From positions 3,283,052 to 3,347,051 of the forward strand of contig NZ_BAFN01000001.1 in NCBI RefSeq assembly GCF_000949635.1: 64,000 nucleotides of DNA, given 5' to 3'. The position numbers were made by a program, and so were the translations under genes. A model generated the notes under the pieces. It did no database searches and had not been told where the DNA came from. It was given only the letters and a program-made list of their open reading frames with translations. Source of the DNA: Candidatus Brocadia sinica JPN1. Lineage in GTDB: Bacteria; Planctomycetota; Brocadiia; Brocadiales; Brocadiaceae. Positions within the stretch are counted from its first letter, which is position 1. Each line of letters opens with the position of its first letter. Of this stretch, positions 40,741-50,162 are shown piece by piece.

Positions 40741-41608
40741 GGAAAGGAAGAGGTTAATAGAGCCAGAAAATGAGGAGATAAGTGTAAGTCGGCAGTGTGA
40801 GTTACTGGGGATATCCCGTTCAGTCTTTTATTATAAGGCGATTGGTGAGAGTGCATATAATCTTCAATTGATGAACCTGATAGATGAGTATTATACGGGG
40901 TATCCGTTTTATGGGGTAAGGCGGTTGACGGCATGGTTAAGAAAGGAAGGGCATGAGGTAAACCCTAAGAGGGTAAAACGGTTAATGAGGAAGATGGGAT
41001 TATATGCGATCTATCCGAAGCCTTGGCTAAGTAAAGGAGGTGAAGGACACAAGAAATACCCATATTTACTCAGAGGATTGAGTATAGAGTATCCAGATCA
41101 CGTGTGGTGTGCGGATATAACGTACATACGGCTCAATCAGGGGTATGTATATCTCATGGCAATAATGGACTGGTATAGTCGGTATGTGCTGTCGTGGGAG
41201 ACATCAATAACCCTGGATGTGGGATTTTGTCTGGAAGCATTAGACAGGGCAATAAGGAAGGGATGCCCTGAGATATTTAACACGGACCAGGGATCGCAGT
41301 TTACGAGCAATGCGTTTACTGGGAAATTAGAGGGAGCCGGGGTAAAGATCAGCATGGATGGAAGGGGACGAGTGTTTGATAACATTTTTATAGAGCGTTT
41401 GTGGAGGTCGATAAAATACGAGGAGGTGTATTTAAAAGACTATAAGACGGTAAGAGAGGCAGTGGATGGTTTAAGGAGGTATTTTGATTTTTATAACAAC
41501 GAGAGATTACATCAGTCGCTTGAATACAGAGCGCCAGCAACGCTGTATTGTAGTAACAAAAAGGCACGGAAAGGAGAGATGGTAAATACTCTTGAACTGA
41601 CCGGGTAA
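40724..41608 (+). CDS. IS3-family transposase OrfB (DDE integrase-like)
   Basis: A 294-residue catalytic subunit. The DDE triad is in WCADITYIRL, FNTDQGSQFTS and FIERLWRSIKYEEVY. A HTH_21 segment (YPFYGVRRLTAWLRKEGHEV) precedes the rve core. The frame opens at TTG 40724 inside the end of orfA. Relative to orfA it is +1 (or -2), so loss of one A from the A9 run by transcriptional slippage, or reinitiation at the TTG, would be needed. All catalytic residues are intact. Confidence 0.93.
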   Translation: MGSTVEERKRLIEPENEEISVSRQCELLGISRSVFYYKAIGESAYNLQLMNLIDEYYTGYPFYGVRRLTAWLRKEGHEVNPKRVKRLMRKMGLYAIYPKPWLSKGGEGHKKYPYLLRGLSIEYPDHVWCADITYIRLNQGYVYLMAIMDWYSRYVLSWETSITLDVGFCLEALDRAIRKGCPEIFNTDQGSQFTSNAFTGKLEGAGVKISMDGRGRVFDNIFIERLWRSIKYEEVYLKDYKTVREAVDGLRRYFDFYNNERLHQSLEYRAPATLYCSNKKARKGEMVNTLELTG

Positions 41609-41644
41609 AAATGGCAAGAAAGCAAGAACGGAGAAATGCACAGC

Positions 41645-41697
41645 GGATGAGCAGAAAAACTCCATTCCGCTCCGCTCCATTCCGTTTTCCTGCTCAT
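41645..41697. repeat. Hairpin with internal short repeats at the 3' end of the IS3 element
   Basis: The arms GATGAGCAGAAAAAC and GTTTTCCTGCTCATC pair at 14 of 15 positions around a 23-base loop made of repeated TCCATTCCG/CTCCG units. It lies between orfB and the right end of the IS. Confidence 0.65.
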
Positions 41698-41781
41698 CAA
41701 ATAATTAAAAGATACTTCGCATAAACAATACTAAAATTCTATCTTATTTTTATTAAATAATTGTCTAGACAATGGGGTACA

Positions 41782-42121
41782 CCTTAGTATGTATTTGCAT
41801 ACACTTCAGGTCGCATCTGATAATTGGGATCACTAAATAACGATATTCTATAAACTTTAATAACGAATTTAGCAGAAAAACAGATAGGGTAAGATACGGT
41901 GAATTACGTTGAACGAAGAGTGAGATTATGAAATTAATTGACCTGAATAAATGCAACTGCTATTATAATGCCCTGTAGCCGAAAGGAATTTTCTCAGCTT
42001 TGGCTTAAATGATTGCCACCCTGTCAAAAGTATATTTTGCAATGGATATGATACTATGCGTGTGGTGTTTGACCCATTGGTAAGAAAAGGCCTATGAAAA
42101 ATAACTACTTGCGAGGTAGCT
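41782..42121. other. Intergenic region
   Basis: About 340 bases between the IS end and the PilZ gene. No gene, terminator or RNA that I can support. Confidence 0.35.
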
Positions 42122-42484
42122 GTGTGCGGTAATCGATACTTTAGCCGTATCAAATTTGCGGCTCACGCTCAAATTGAATGTAATAAGGCGATCCATAAAT
42201 TGGAATTGCTGGATATATCTTTACGAGGTGCATTGTTGCATTCCCCAACGTCTCTTCCTGTAAAAATAGGCACGAGTTGTTTATTAAAAATATACCTTCA
42301 TGCGTCACATATTACATTGACGTTTCATGCGGAGCTCGTCCATCTCAATAAAAAGAATCTGGGATTGAAATTTCTAGATGCAGACATAGATACCATGACG
42401 CATCTGAGAAACCTGCTTGGCTATAATACAGGTAATCCTGACCAAATCACCCATGAACTTCATTTCTGGCTGGATTCTGTATGA
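42122..42484 (+). CDS. PilZ domain c-di-GMP-binding protein
   Basis: A 120-residue single-domain protein. The binding signature is RYFSR (RxxxR, residues 5-9) and DISLRGALLH (the D/NxSxxG motif), followed by beta strands and LGLKFLDADIDTMTHLRNLL. It should be a receptor for cyclic di-GMP. The start is GTG at 42122, which keeps the RxxxR at the N-terminus. The target process is not known; a c-di-GMP riboswitch candidate lies 10 kb away. Confidence 0.85.
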   Translation: MCGNRYFSRIKFAAHAQIECNKAIHKLELLDISLRGALLHSPTSLPVKIGTSCLLKIYLHASHITLTFHAELVHLNKKNLGLKFLDADIDTMTHLRNLLGYNTGNPDQITHELHFWLDSV

Positions 42485-42575
42485 CAAAAGGGACAAAGTT
42501 TTCCTCTTCTCTATAACACAGCTAAGGCATCGTCCGAGACTGAAAAAATATTTAGAACTACAGACTGATGTGTGT

Positions 42576-43817
42576 TTAAACTTTTACGACTTCTTCCTTT
42601 TCTACCTTGTCCAATCCAAAGGCCGTATGAACTGTTCGTAATGCCCGATCAGCGTGGGCCTCGTCAATCACACAAGAAATCTTGATTTCCGAGGTGCTGA
42701 TCATCTGTATGTTGATCTTCTCATCGGCCAGTACACTAAACATTTTTTCTGCCACACCGCAATGACTCCGCATACCGATGCCAACCACAGAAAGTTTTGC
42801 TATCTTGCTGTCATGTAAGACCTCCTTCGCCCCGAGGTCTTTTTTAATCTTTTCCGCGACATTCAATGCCTCTCTCAGATCGCTCCGGGGTACCGTAAAC
42901 GTTACATCCGCCCGGCCCTCAATACTGGCATTCTGTATAATCATATCTACATTGATGTTTCTCTTTGCAATCTCATGAAAAATCTTGGCCGCCTGCCCCG
43001 GAACATCAGGAACAGCCCTGATGGTAATCTTTGCATCATCCTTGCTTACTGCAACACCGCTTACGACAATATTTTCCATCTCTTTAGCCTCCTTACAAAT
43101 CAACGTCCCCTCTTTGTCATTGAAACTTGACCGGACATAAAGCGGAACGTTATATTTCTTCGCAAATTCAATTGAACGGGAATGCATCACCTGTGCACCT
43201 AAACTTGCCAGTTCAAGGATCTCATCGTAAGATATCGTGTTAAGTTTCCGCGCGTGTGGAACTTTCCTTGGATCGGCTGTATAGATACCATCCACATCGG
43301 TGAAAATGTCACACCGGTCAGCCTTCATAATTGCAGCCAGGGCAACAGCAGTCGTATCCGAACCCCCACGGCCTAATGTGGTAATGTTTTCATTTGCATC
43401 AATACCCTGAAATCCGGCAACAATTACTATCGTGCCATTGTCTAATTCTTTTTTTATACGCTGGGCATTGATATTTCGGATGCGTGCCTTGGTGTGATAG
43501 CTGTCAGTAACGATACCGACCTGGCCGCCGGTGAAGGAGACGGCCGGATACCCAAGGGCATGGATAGCCATGGCCACAAGGGCAATGGAGATCTGCTCTC
43601 CGGTTGACATGAGCATATCCATTTCACGTGTAGAAGGCTTGTCCGTAATTTCGTAAGCAAGCTCAATCAGCTCGTCAGTCGTCTGGCCCCTTGCCGATAC
43701 TACCACAATGACCTGATTCCCTGCCTTGTATGTCTCAACAATCCGTTTCGCAGCCGCCCTGATACGCTCTGCATTGGCAACAGAAGTGCCTCCAAATTTC
43801 TGTACAATAAGTCCCAT
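42576..43817 (-). CDS. lysC: Aspartate kinase
   Basis: A 413-residue aspartokinase that phosphorylates aspartate, the first step to lysine, threonine and methionine. The N-terminal VQKFGGTSVANAERIRAAA and the GRGGSDTTAVALAA segment form the kinase site; two ACT domains at the C-terminus (from about 265) mediate feedback inhibition. The length matches the ACT-containing alpha form of Bacillus/Corynebacterium type. Confidence 0.97.
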   Translation of the reverse strand: MGLIVQKFGGTSVANAERIRAAAKRIVETYKAGNQVIVVVSARGQTTDELIELAYEITDKPSTREMDMLMSTGEQISIALVAMAIHALGYPAVSFTGGQVGIVTDSYHTKARIRNINAQRIKKELDNGTIVIVAGFQGIDANENITTLGRGGSDTTAVALAAIMKADRCDIFTDVDGIYTADPRKVPHARKLNTISYDEILELASLGAQVMHSRSIEFAKKYNVPLYVRSSFNDKEGTLICKEAKEMENIVVSGVAVSKDDAKITIRAVPDVPGQAAKIFHEIAKRNINVDMIIQNASIEGRADVTFTVPRSDLREALNVAEKIKKDLGAKEVLHDSKIAKLSVVGIGMRSHCGVAEKMFSVLADEKINIQMISTSEIKISCVIDEAHADRALRTVHTAFGLDKVEKEEVVKV

Positions 43818-43982
43818 ATTCCGTCCTTACCTATAGTTTCCATAGTATCGAAATTCAAACAAGTTTATTTAGAGTATTACATATTTTGTTTAAAGTCAAT
43901 CCTTTTTATGGATCAAAAAGGAAATTATGCTTTACAATTTGCAAGGTATCAAATTATAATGGGAAAATTAAAATAAATTGGA

Positions 43983-43990
43983 AGAAATTC
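43983..43990. repeat. Target-site duplication, left copy (AGAAATTC)
   Basis: It matches 45709-45716 exactly and directly abuts the IS66 ends. Confidence 0.9.
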
Positions 43991-45708
43991 GTAACTATTC
44001 AGTGAAAATATTTTAAAATATGTTTGACAGGATATCCGGGACAGAGAGTCGTTTGGATTAGTTTGTGGCATATATGGCCTGTAGAGGTGGTTAGTACAGC
44101 CTACATGAGGAGAGAGCACAGACATGGACAGACTTGGTGTTGGTAAGAGGAATTCGTGCTTTTGTCGTGTCTTATAGCGCCAATAAAAAGGATGAAAAAG
44201 CCTGTGATATAATAGCCGCAGTAAATAAATGGGTGGCTCATCATACAGGCGGATTCATTGACGATAGACAATATAGACATAGAGGTAACGCTCCAAAAAG
44301 TAGAGAAGCTTCTTTCTGAAGAGAAAGTGCTGTCGCCAGCCATGAGGTCCATGGTAGAGTTATTGGTAGTAGTAATAACGCTGCTGGTTGGTCGTTTAAA
44401 CCGTAACAGTCGCAACAGCAGTAAGCCTCCCTCAAGTGATCCGAATCGCAAGAGAGAAAGCAAGGCGAAGGGCGAGAGGAAGGCGGGTGGACAAAAGGGT
44501 CGTGAGGGGGTGACGCTGAAAAGGGTTGAGAACCCTGATAAGGTGGAAGTGATAAAAGTAGACCAAAGGAAGTTGCCGCGTGGGGAATATACGGTGGTGG
44601 GTTACGAAGCGCGCCAGGTGTTTGATATGAAGATTTCACGGGAGGTAACAGAGTATCGTGCAGAGATAGTAGAGGACGCGGAGGGGAACCGATTTATCGC
44701 GCCCTTTCCTGAAGGAATAACAAAGGCGGCGCAGTATGGGGCGGATTTGAAGGCGCATGCAGTATATATGTCACAGTATCAACTGATACCCTACAAGAGG
44801 ATTCAGGAGTATTTTGAAGAGCAGATGTCGATGCCGGTGAGTGAAGGTTCCTTGTACAATTTTAATCAGGAAGCCTACGAATATCTGGAAATCTTTGAGG
44901 AGAAAAGCAAAGCAGAACTCACCAAGTCAGAGGTGTTGCATGTGGATGAAACGAGTATTAACAAGAACGGGGATAGATATTGGTTGCATAGCGCATCCAA
45001 TAGGCAGTGGACATGTTTTTATCCTCACGAAGGGAGAGGGACAGAGGCAATAGATAGCATAGGAATATTGCCCCAATTTCGTGGGATTCTTTGTCACGAC
45101 CATTTGAAGGCGTATTACACCTATCCCTGTACGCACGCGCTCTGTAATGCGCACCACCTGAGAGAATTAGAGGGTGTGTGGGAAGAGGACAATAAGCAGC
45201 AGTGGGCGAAAGAGATGAAGGCCTTGCTTGAAGAGATAAATCGTGCAACATGCGATGCCGGAGGAATGTTGGGCGCCGATGAGTCTGAAAAATATCGGCA
45301 CAGGTACCGGGTGATATTGCAAAACGCAGAAGCCGAAAGCCCTCCCCCTGATGAAACAAACCGTAAGGGGAAAAGGGGGCGAGTGAAAAGGACAAAAGCC
45401 AGAAATCTTCTGGAACGATTACGAAAGTATGAGGATGATGTCCTGAGGTTTATGGACAATAAAAACGTCCCTTTTACGAATAATTTGGCTGAAAACGACA
45501 TCAGGATGACAAAGGTTCAGCAGAAAATATCGGGCTGCTTTCGTTCTTTGGAGGGAGCCAGGATTTTTTGCCGCATTCGCAGCTACCTCTCAACTTGTCG
45601 AAAACAAGGGGTAAATTTGAGACAGGCATTAAAGATGCTATTTCATGGCGAATTGCCTGATTTTGTTCGCTCATAGCAATTATGAGCGAATATACGCTGA
45701 ATAGTTAC
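43991..45708 (+). mobile_element. IS66-family insertion sequence, intact ends
   Basis: 1718 bp bounded by inverted repeats GTAACTATTCAGTGAAAATA (left) and the complement of a right end reading GTAACTATTCAGCG. A perfect 8-bp direct repeat AGAAATTC flanks it (43983-43990 and 45709-45716), the size expected for IS66. The single large gene is intact, so it may be active or recently inserted. Confidence 0.92.
44258..45676 (+). CDS. IS66-family transposase (TnpC-like)
   Basis: A 472-residue DDE transposase. The linker SRNSSKPPSSDPNRKRES is the IS66 hallmark; catalytic segments include LHVDETSINKNG, GILCHDHLKAYY and the C-terminal NVPFTNNLAENDIRM. Zinc-binding residues occur in the HALCNAHHLRELEG segment. 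Classical IS66 elements also have tnpA and tnpB, which are absent here, so this belongs to the single-gene subgroup. The start is TTG; the first ATG is 84 bases further in. Confidence 0.92.
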   Translation: MTIDNIDIEVTLQKVEKLLSEEKVLSPAMRSMVELLVVVITLLVGRLNRNSRNSSKPPSSDPNRKRESKAKGERKAGGQKGREGVTLKRVENPDKVEVIKVDQRKLPRGEYTVVGYEARQVFDMKISREVTEYRAEIVEDAEGNRFIAPFPEGITKAAQYGADLKAHAVYMSQYQLIPYKRIQEYFEEQMSMPVSEGSLYNFNQEAYEYLEIFEEKSKAELTKSEVLHVDETSINKNGDRYWLHSASNRQWTCFYPHEGRGTEAIDSIGILPQFRGILCHDHLKAYYTYPCTHALCNAHHLRELEGVWEEDNKQQWAKEMKALLEEINRATCDAGGMLGADESEKYRHRYRVILQNAEAESPPPDETNRKGKRGRVKRTKARNLLERLRKYEDDVLRFMDNKNVPFTNNLAENDIRMTKVQQKISGCFRSLEGARIFCRIRSYLSTCRKQGVNLRQALKMLFHGELPDFVRS

Positions 45709-45716
45709 AGAAATTC
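45709..45716. repeat. Target-site duplication, right copy (AGAAATTC)
   Basis: The second 8-bp copy, directly after the right inverted repeat of the IS66 element. Confidence 0.9.
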
Positions 45717-45770
45717 ATTAATTTTATTAGATACGCAAAAACTATTTCTTAAATATAGAGGAGACTTTTC

Positions 45771-46253
45771 ATGAAGGGAAGCGCAAAAGTTATTGAAGTG
45801 CTGAACGATGTCCTTACAGCTGAGATAACAGCTATTAATCAGTATTTTGTACATGCCAAGATGTGCGAAAATTGGGGGTACATACTCTTATACGATGATA
45901 CTGAAAAAAGGGCAATGGAAGAGATGAAACATGCGGAAAAACTGATAGAACGCATTTTATATCTGGAAGGCATTCCAATCATTACCAAAATCGAAAAAAT
46001 CAACGTAGGAAACGCAGTAAAAGAGCAAGCCGAGAACGATTATGGGCTGGAAAAGGTTGCAATTCAAAGACTTCAAAAGGCCATTAAACTCTGCATTGAT
46101 GAAAGCGATGCAGGTTCACGTGAATTGCTCGAACACATCCTCCTTGATGAAGAAAATCATGCCAATGACTTAGAAGCATACCTGCAAATGATCAAAGACA
46201 TGGGAATTGAGAATTTTTTAACAACACAGGTTCATAAAAAAGAAAATTCGTAA
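45771..46253 (+). CDS. bfr: Bacterioferritin
   Basis: A 160-residue ferritin-like four-helix protein storing iron as ferric mineral. Di-iron ligands are visible at E18, E51 and H54 and in the second half (ELLEHILLDEENHANDLE). M52, the haem axial ligand between subunits, is present, so it is bacterioferritin rather than a plain ferritin. A good ribosome-binding site (AGAGGAG) precedes the ATG. The IS66 insertion ends 62 bases upstream of the start and probably displaced or replaced its promoter. Confidence 0.95.
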   Translation: MKGSAKVIEVLNDVLTAEITAINQYFVHAKMCENWGYILLYDDTEKRAMEEMKHAEKLIERILYLEGIPIITKIEKINVGNAVKEQAENDYGLEKVAIQRLQKAIKLCIDESDAGSRELLEHILLDEENHANDLEAYLQMIKDMGIENFLTTQVHKKENS

Positions 46254-46363
46254 TACTTCACCAGAGGGCATGGAGAACGCTGAGAAATTTAAAGAAAAGG
46301 TTGAATTCGCATAATTCTGCCTGTTTATCCTCTAGCAATCTCTGTGACGTTTGACTGATCTCA

Positions 46364-46396
46364 CGCCGAAGACTCACGACGAAGTCTCGGCGTTTT
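46364..46396 (+). terminator. Candidate terminator downstream of bacterioferritin
   Basis: CGCCGAAGACT pairs with AGTCTCGGCG (one bulge), followed by TTTT. It lies about 110 bases after the stop codon. Confidence 0.5.
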
Positions 46397-46551
46397 CTGG
46401 TTCGAAAATTTCTTATTAAACGACGCTGTGGTGTTTCAGTGTATCCTCTCACCGAAACATCTAAGATATTTTCGCGGTTTCCAGGCGCAAGAACGGCATG
46501 ATGACAGTGGTGGAATGAACTGTTACAAAATTTGATTCCCCTCTCTAGGCA

Positions 46552-48570
46552 TTACAGGGGTTTTTGAACATGTCGATGCATATAAAACTCCGAGTTACCG
46601 CATTCACCGCACAGAGAAATTTTTTCACGTTTCTTCATATATTTTATCAATGTTGTAACGAAGGTTGCATGGCTCCAGGTGAGAGGTGATACGGATAATG
46701 GCGCGTTGGTGTAAGGATCGACTTGTTCCGCAAGAACACCCGACGGTAAGGCTCTATCCACTACCCAGTCCAGAATTGGCAGTGCATCGTTCAGTTCTGT
46801 CAAATTTTTTGCCCGCATAATGCCATACTCTGCCAGCCACATGGTACAAATAAACCAGGGATTCCCGGGGATACGTCCTGAATCGGTACCGACACGGTGA
46901 TAGTAATCATTCGTGTACCTTGCAATCCCTCCTACTGAAGTCTTCACCTGCAACTTTTCCTTCACAGCATTCATCGTTGACACGATCATGGATTCTTCCG
47001 GGCTAAAAACATCAAACGCTGCTAACCCGAAAAGGCTTGCATCCACTGTCATATCGAGTTCATATCCATTTGCAGTCCTTTTCCCCATTCTCGCAAATCG
47101 CCCTTGCTCTTTATGAAAGAAATGCGTTACTAATGCATTTTTCATTTTGTCCGCAATTTCATAATAGTTATTGCCGTACTCATGCTCTCCAAAAGCACGG
47201 GCAAAGTTGCCTGCCGCTCGCAACCCTGCGATGACAGCCGATGCCGTAAAGGTATGCACTCCATAGCGCTCTTCCCATAAATCATATGAATTCAGTGGTA
47301 AGCCGGTTTCCTCGTCTCTGAATTTAACCATAAATTCCGCTGCGTTGATGATAAAACTCCTATACAGTGGTTTTACAAACTCGATGTCCCTGAATTCATC
47401 GTAATGATTCCACAGCGCCCAAATAACCAGGGCAATTCCATCTTCCTGGATGGGAAGACTCTTTTTGTCATCCTTCAACCAGGGATGCCACGAACTGGCG
47501 AAAGACCTGTCTGGATTATATTTATGGAGTAAATAACCTTCTTTGGAAATAACATCAGCACAAAATTGAAAGAATCGTTTTGTCGTGTCCATATATCCCG
47601 ATTTAATGAGGGCATTGGCAACCAGGGCGCCATCCCGTGGCCACATATAAGAATATGTATCCCTGCCTACCTGGACAATATCAGAATCATTTGCCGCAAT
47701 GATGGCGCCATTGTTGTCAATCTGTGTCCGGATGATCAACAGGCTTCTTTTGAAAAATGAAACAAGCCTCTGAGGGAGATCGTGGAAATTAAATACCTCT
47801 TTATTGACCCACAGTTTCCAGTAGTTTTCAGTACGGCGAATCAATTCTTCCGGTGTTTTTTCCCAGATATCCTTATTGAGCTTTGCGACTTCACTGTACT
47901 TCATCCCTGCCGCAATCCAATAATGGGCGACGTTCTCACCATGTGCTCTTATCTGAAGATTAATGCCAAGGGTTGAATCAACGGAACCCTGGGCAATGGG
48001 ATTGCCACTTAACATACCGTCCTCTGCATCCTTCCACGTCCCTTCAGCGCCATGTACTTCCTTGATTCCCGTGGCAAAATGGTCTATACCGCATTTGGCA
48101 GGATCACAACAATTAATCAGAAAATACCGCTGGGACTTATAATGAATAATAGACCTTGTATCCGGGTCGTAATACGCTGTATCCCCAACTTCATTTTCAT
48201 AAATGTGAAAATCATGATTGAAAAACAATCGTACTTCTCGGTCCCTTCCCTCTAAATTTCTTACGACAATTTCCTTCACAAAAATATTTAAATGAAAATC
48301 CACGGTATCATACATCTGAAGCTCTATCTTCAACCGATCGTTTCTTGCCTTTACATTCGTTACCAGCGTATCTTCTTTGTATCGTAATGTCTTTTGCCAT
48401 TCTCCTTCTATCCAGCTAAATTGACCATCAACCCACACCCCCATGCGGCAGGGATGCCCTATCGTATGATTCTCCTTTCCTACATAAGGATAATAGAGGT
48501 CACGGATCTGATATTCCCGATCAAAGGTAACCAGCATCGAACCATTTCCTACAGGTATGTCTCTGGGCAT
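46552..48570 (-). CDS. Glycoside hydrolase family 15 (glucoamylase-like)
   Basis: A 672-residue protein. The N-terminal beta domain (VGNGSMLVTFDREYQIRDLY) and the (alpha/alpha)6 barrel with YSYMWPRDGALVANALI and DLWEERYGVHTFTASAVI (catalytic Glu region) are those of GH15 glucoamylases/trehalases. It would release glucose from alpha-glucans or trehalose. There is no signal peptide, so it acts on an internal substrate. The C-terminus ends with a small CGECG element. The neighbouring pgl-zwf-rpiB genes suggest glucose-6-phosphate as the destination. Confidence 0.92.
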   Translation of the reverse strand: MPRDIPVGNGSMLVTFDREYQIRDLYYPYVGKENHTIGHPCRMGVWVDGQFSWIEGEWQKTLRYKEDTLVTNVKARNDRLKIELQMYDTVDFHLNIFVKEIVVRNLEGRDREVRLFFNHDFHIYENEVGDTAYYDPDTRSIIHYKSQRYFLINCCDPAKCGIDHFATGIKEVHGAEGTWKDAEDGMLSGNPIAQGSVDSTLGINLQIRAHGENVAHYWIAAGMKYSEVAKLNKDIWEKTPEELIRRTENYWKLWVNKEVFNFHDLPQRLVSFFKRSLLIIRTQIDNNGAIIAANDSDIVQVGRDTYSYMWPRDGALVANALIKSGYMDTTKRFFQFCADVISKEGYLLHKYNPDRSFASSWHPWLKDDKKSLPIQEDGIALVIWALWNHYDEFRDIEFVKPLYRSFIINAAEFMVKFRDEETGLPLNSYDLWEERYGVHTFTASAVIAGLRAAGNFARAFGEHEYGNNYYEIADKMKNALVTHFFHKEQGRFARMGKRTANGYELDMTVDASLFGLAAFDVFSPEESMIVSTMNAVKEKLQVKTSVGGIARYTNDYYHRVGTDSGRIPGNPWFICTMWLAEYGIMRAKNLTELNDALPILDWVVDRALPSGVLAEQVDPYTNAPLSVSPLTWSHATFVTTLIKYMKKREKISLCGECGNSEFYMHRHVQKPL

Positions 48571-48649
48571 ATATTTTCCTTCCTTAAATTTTCTGGAATT
48601 TTGGGATTTATATGGAAATTGTTATTTGTAATTTGAGATCTCTCACTCT

Positions 48650-49092
48650 CTATTGAGCAGGTAACAAAAAACGTACCCTTCTTTATGACAGATTCAAAAC
48701 CAGGAGTTTTGGTTCTGTCATCTCTTCCATGGCATAGCCGACCCTTCACATTCTCTACCTGACTCCTTAACACTCCCGTAGGGTATATTATCGGCTTGGA
48801 ACGAGGTACATCATTAACAATCACACCACCAACCTCCAGATGCTCATAGGCGTAGGAAACATGTCTTATGTTATTGGTGAACACACTCGCCCGTAATCCA
48901 TAGATAGAATCATTGATCTGCATCACTGCCTCTTCGAAGGTATCGTGTCCTGAAATCGTTAAAGCTGGTGCAAATAATTCGTTTCTGCTCACTTTCATCT
49001 GGGGAGTAGTGCTGGTAATTACTGCCGGCTCATAGAAAGTACCTTTCCGTCACAAAATTGTTTTTGATTTCACCACTATCATTATCGAAGCC
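48650..49092 (-). pseudogene. Aldehyde dehydrogenase, C-terminal remnant
   Basis: Pieces of the last third of an aldehyde dehydrogenase in three frames: GEIKNNFVTERYF near 49050, then YEPAVITSTTPQMKVSRNEL and the NDSIYGLRASVFTN segment, then after another shift PYGSVKESG and GYAMEEMTEPKLLVLNL. The catalytic cysteine domain is absent. The first large piece appears as an open frame at 48549-48998, which runs into the GH15 start. Non-functional. Confidence 0.75.
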
Positions 49093-49105
49093 GTGCAAAC
49101 GGATT

Positions 49106-49867
49106 TTATCTCCGGGCCAGTTTACCAGCAGCCATGCGGTCCACGATGAACAAAAGCCTGCCATTTACTGGCCGTATGATCTGTGACGGAAATCGTTGCG
49201 GCTGGTATTCACCCTCTAGCACATCCCTCAACACAGAGGCCTTTGACTCACCAGAAATCAAAAAAATAACATTGGTAGCCTGGTTAATTACAGGAACCGT
49301 TAAGGTAAGACGATATGCATTGAGCTTCTCGACATAGTTGGCAGAGACTAAACGATCCGTTTCTTCAAGTGCAGATGTCCATGGAAAGAGTGAAGCGGTA
49401 TGTCCATCCTCTCCCATGCCGAGTACAATCAGGTCAAAACGAGGCAACTCTCCCTCATTTGGGTGAAAAAATGCCCATATCGTTTGTTCGTATTCCATAG
49501 CTGCGTGAACAGGATCTTCTTGTTCTGCGGGCATACGATGAATGTTCTTTTTCGGAATCGGAACCTTGTTAAGCAGCAATTCACGAATCATGCGGTAATT
49601 ACTATCAGGATGATCCGGTGGAACACAGCGCTCGTCACTCCAGAACAAATGCACCTTTGACCAGGGTACCCGTTCGCGATATTGATCACCGGCCAACACC
49701 GTGTAAAGTCCTCTGGGAGTAGAGCCACCGGATAGCGCAACAGTAAAAATCCCCTTTGCCTGCATTTTTTGTCCGGCCTGGCGAACAAACTCATCTGCTG
49801 CAAAGCGGCTTAACTCATCGGGGTTAGCTACAACCAGGATTTTGCGATTGACAGATACCTTGGTCAT
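49106..49867 (-). CDS. pgl: 6-phosphogluconolactonase
   Basis: A 253-residue enzyme hydrolysing 6-phosphogluconolactone in the oxidative pentose phosphate pathway. Family signatures: VALSGGSTPRGLYTVLA, LFWSDERCVPPDHPDSNYRM and VLGMGEDGHTASLFP. It lies downstream of zwf, whose product is its substrate, with a gap of about 300 bases. No gnd gene is in the cluster. Confidence 0.96.
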   Translation of the reverse strand: MTKVSVNRKILVVANPDELSRFAADEFVRQAGQKMQAKGIFTVALSGGSTPRGLYTVLAGDQYRERVPWSKVHLFWSDERCVPPDHPDSNYRMIRELLLNKVPIPKKNIHRMPAEQEDPVHAAMEYEQTIWAFFHPNEGELPRFDLIVLGMGEDGHTASLFPWTSALEETDRLVSANYVEKLNAYRLTLTVPVINQATNVIFLISGESKASVLRDVLEGEYQPQRFPSQIIRPVNGRLLFIVDRMAAGKLARR

Positions 49868-50162
49868 ATTTCCTCGTAGCGCTGTATAGTTACAATCATT
49901 TTAACACCATCCAAAAAGTCTGCAAACAATACAAAATTTAAGCTTAGGAATTTCAAACTTTTCGCCTCCCCCTTAGTCGCCTTCACGAGGGAAACAATAA
50001 CTGTCCCCCGCTGGCGGGAGCGAAGGGGGTGGACTGTCATTGCGAAAATAGACATTTTCAGTAGCTGAAGGCCTAGAATGTAAATCCCCCAGGGTTATCA
50101 GGTGTCTGTATCACAAATAGAGTAAAAATTGTGTCCGTTGCTGCCGGTGTCTCTCATCAAAG

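Larger units (their letters stand above)
40354..41781 (+). mobile_element. IS3-family insertion sequence
   Basis: Terminal inverted repeats start TGTACCCCA at both ends (40354 and, inverted, 41781) with further partial matching over about 22 bases. The element is 1428 bp and contains orfA and orfB. I see no target-site duplication (TAA on the left, CCT on the right), so one flank may have been rearranged. Confidence 0.88.

Noticed and set aside
40392-40934. 180-codon minus-strand frame over the IS3 element
   Set aside because: Antisense to orfA/orfB; the Ser/Pro/Phe-rich composition is typical of a shadow frame.
44134-44319. 61-codon frame at the start of the IS66 element
   Set aside because: It overlaps the transposase start in another frame and does not resemble TnpA or TnpB; too weak to list as a gene.
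44258-45676. Possibility of a full three-gene IS66 with tnpA and tnpB
   Set aside because: The terminal repeats and 8-bp duplication enclose only 1718 bp, with room for a single large gene.
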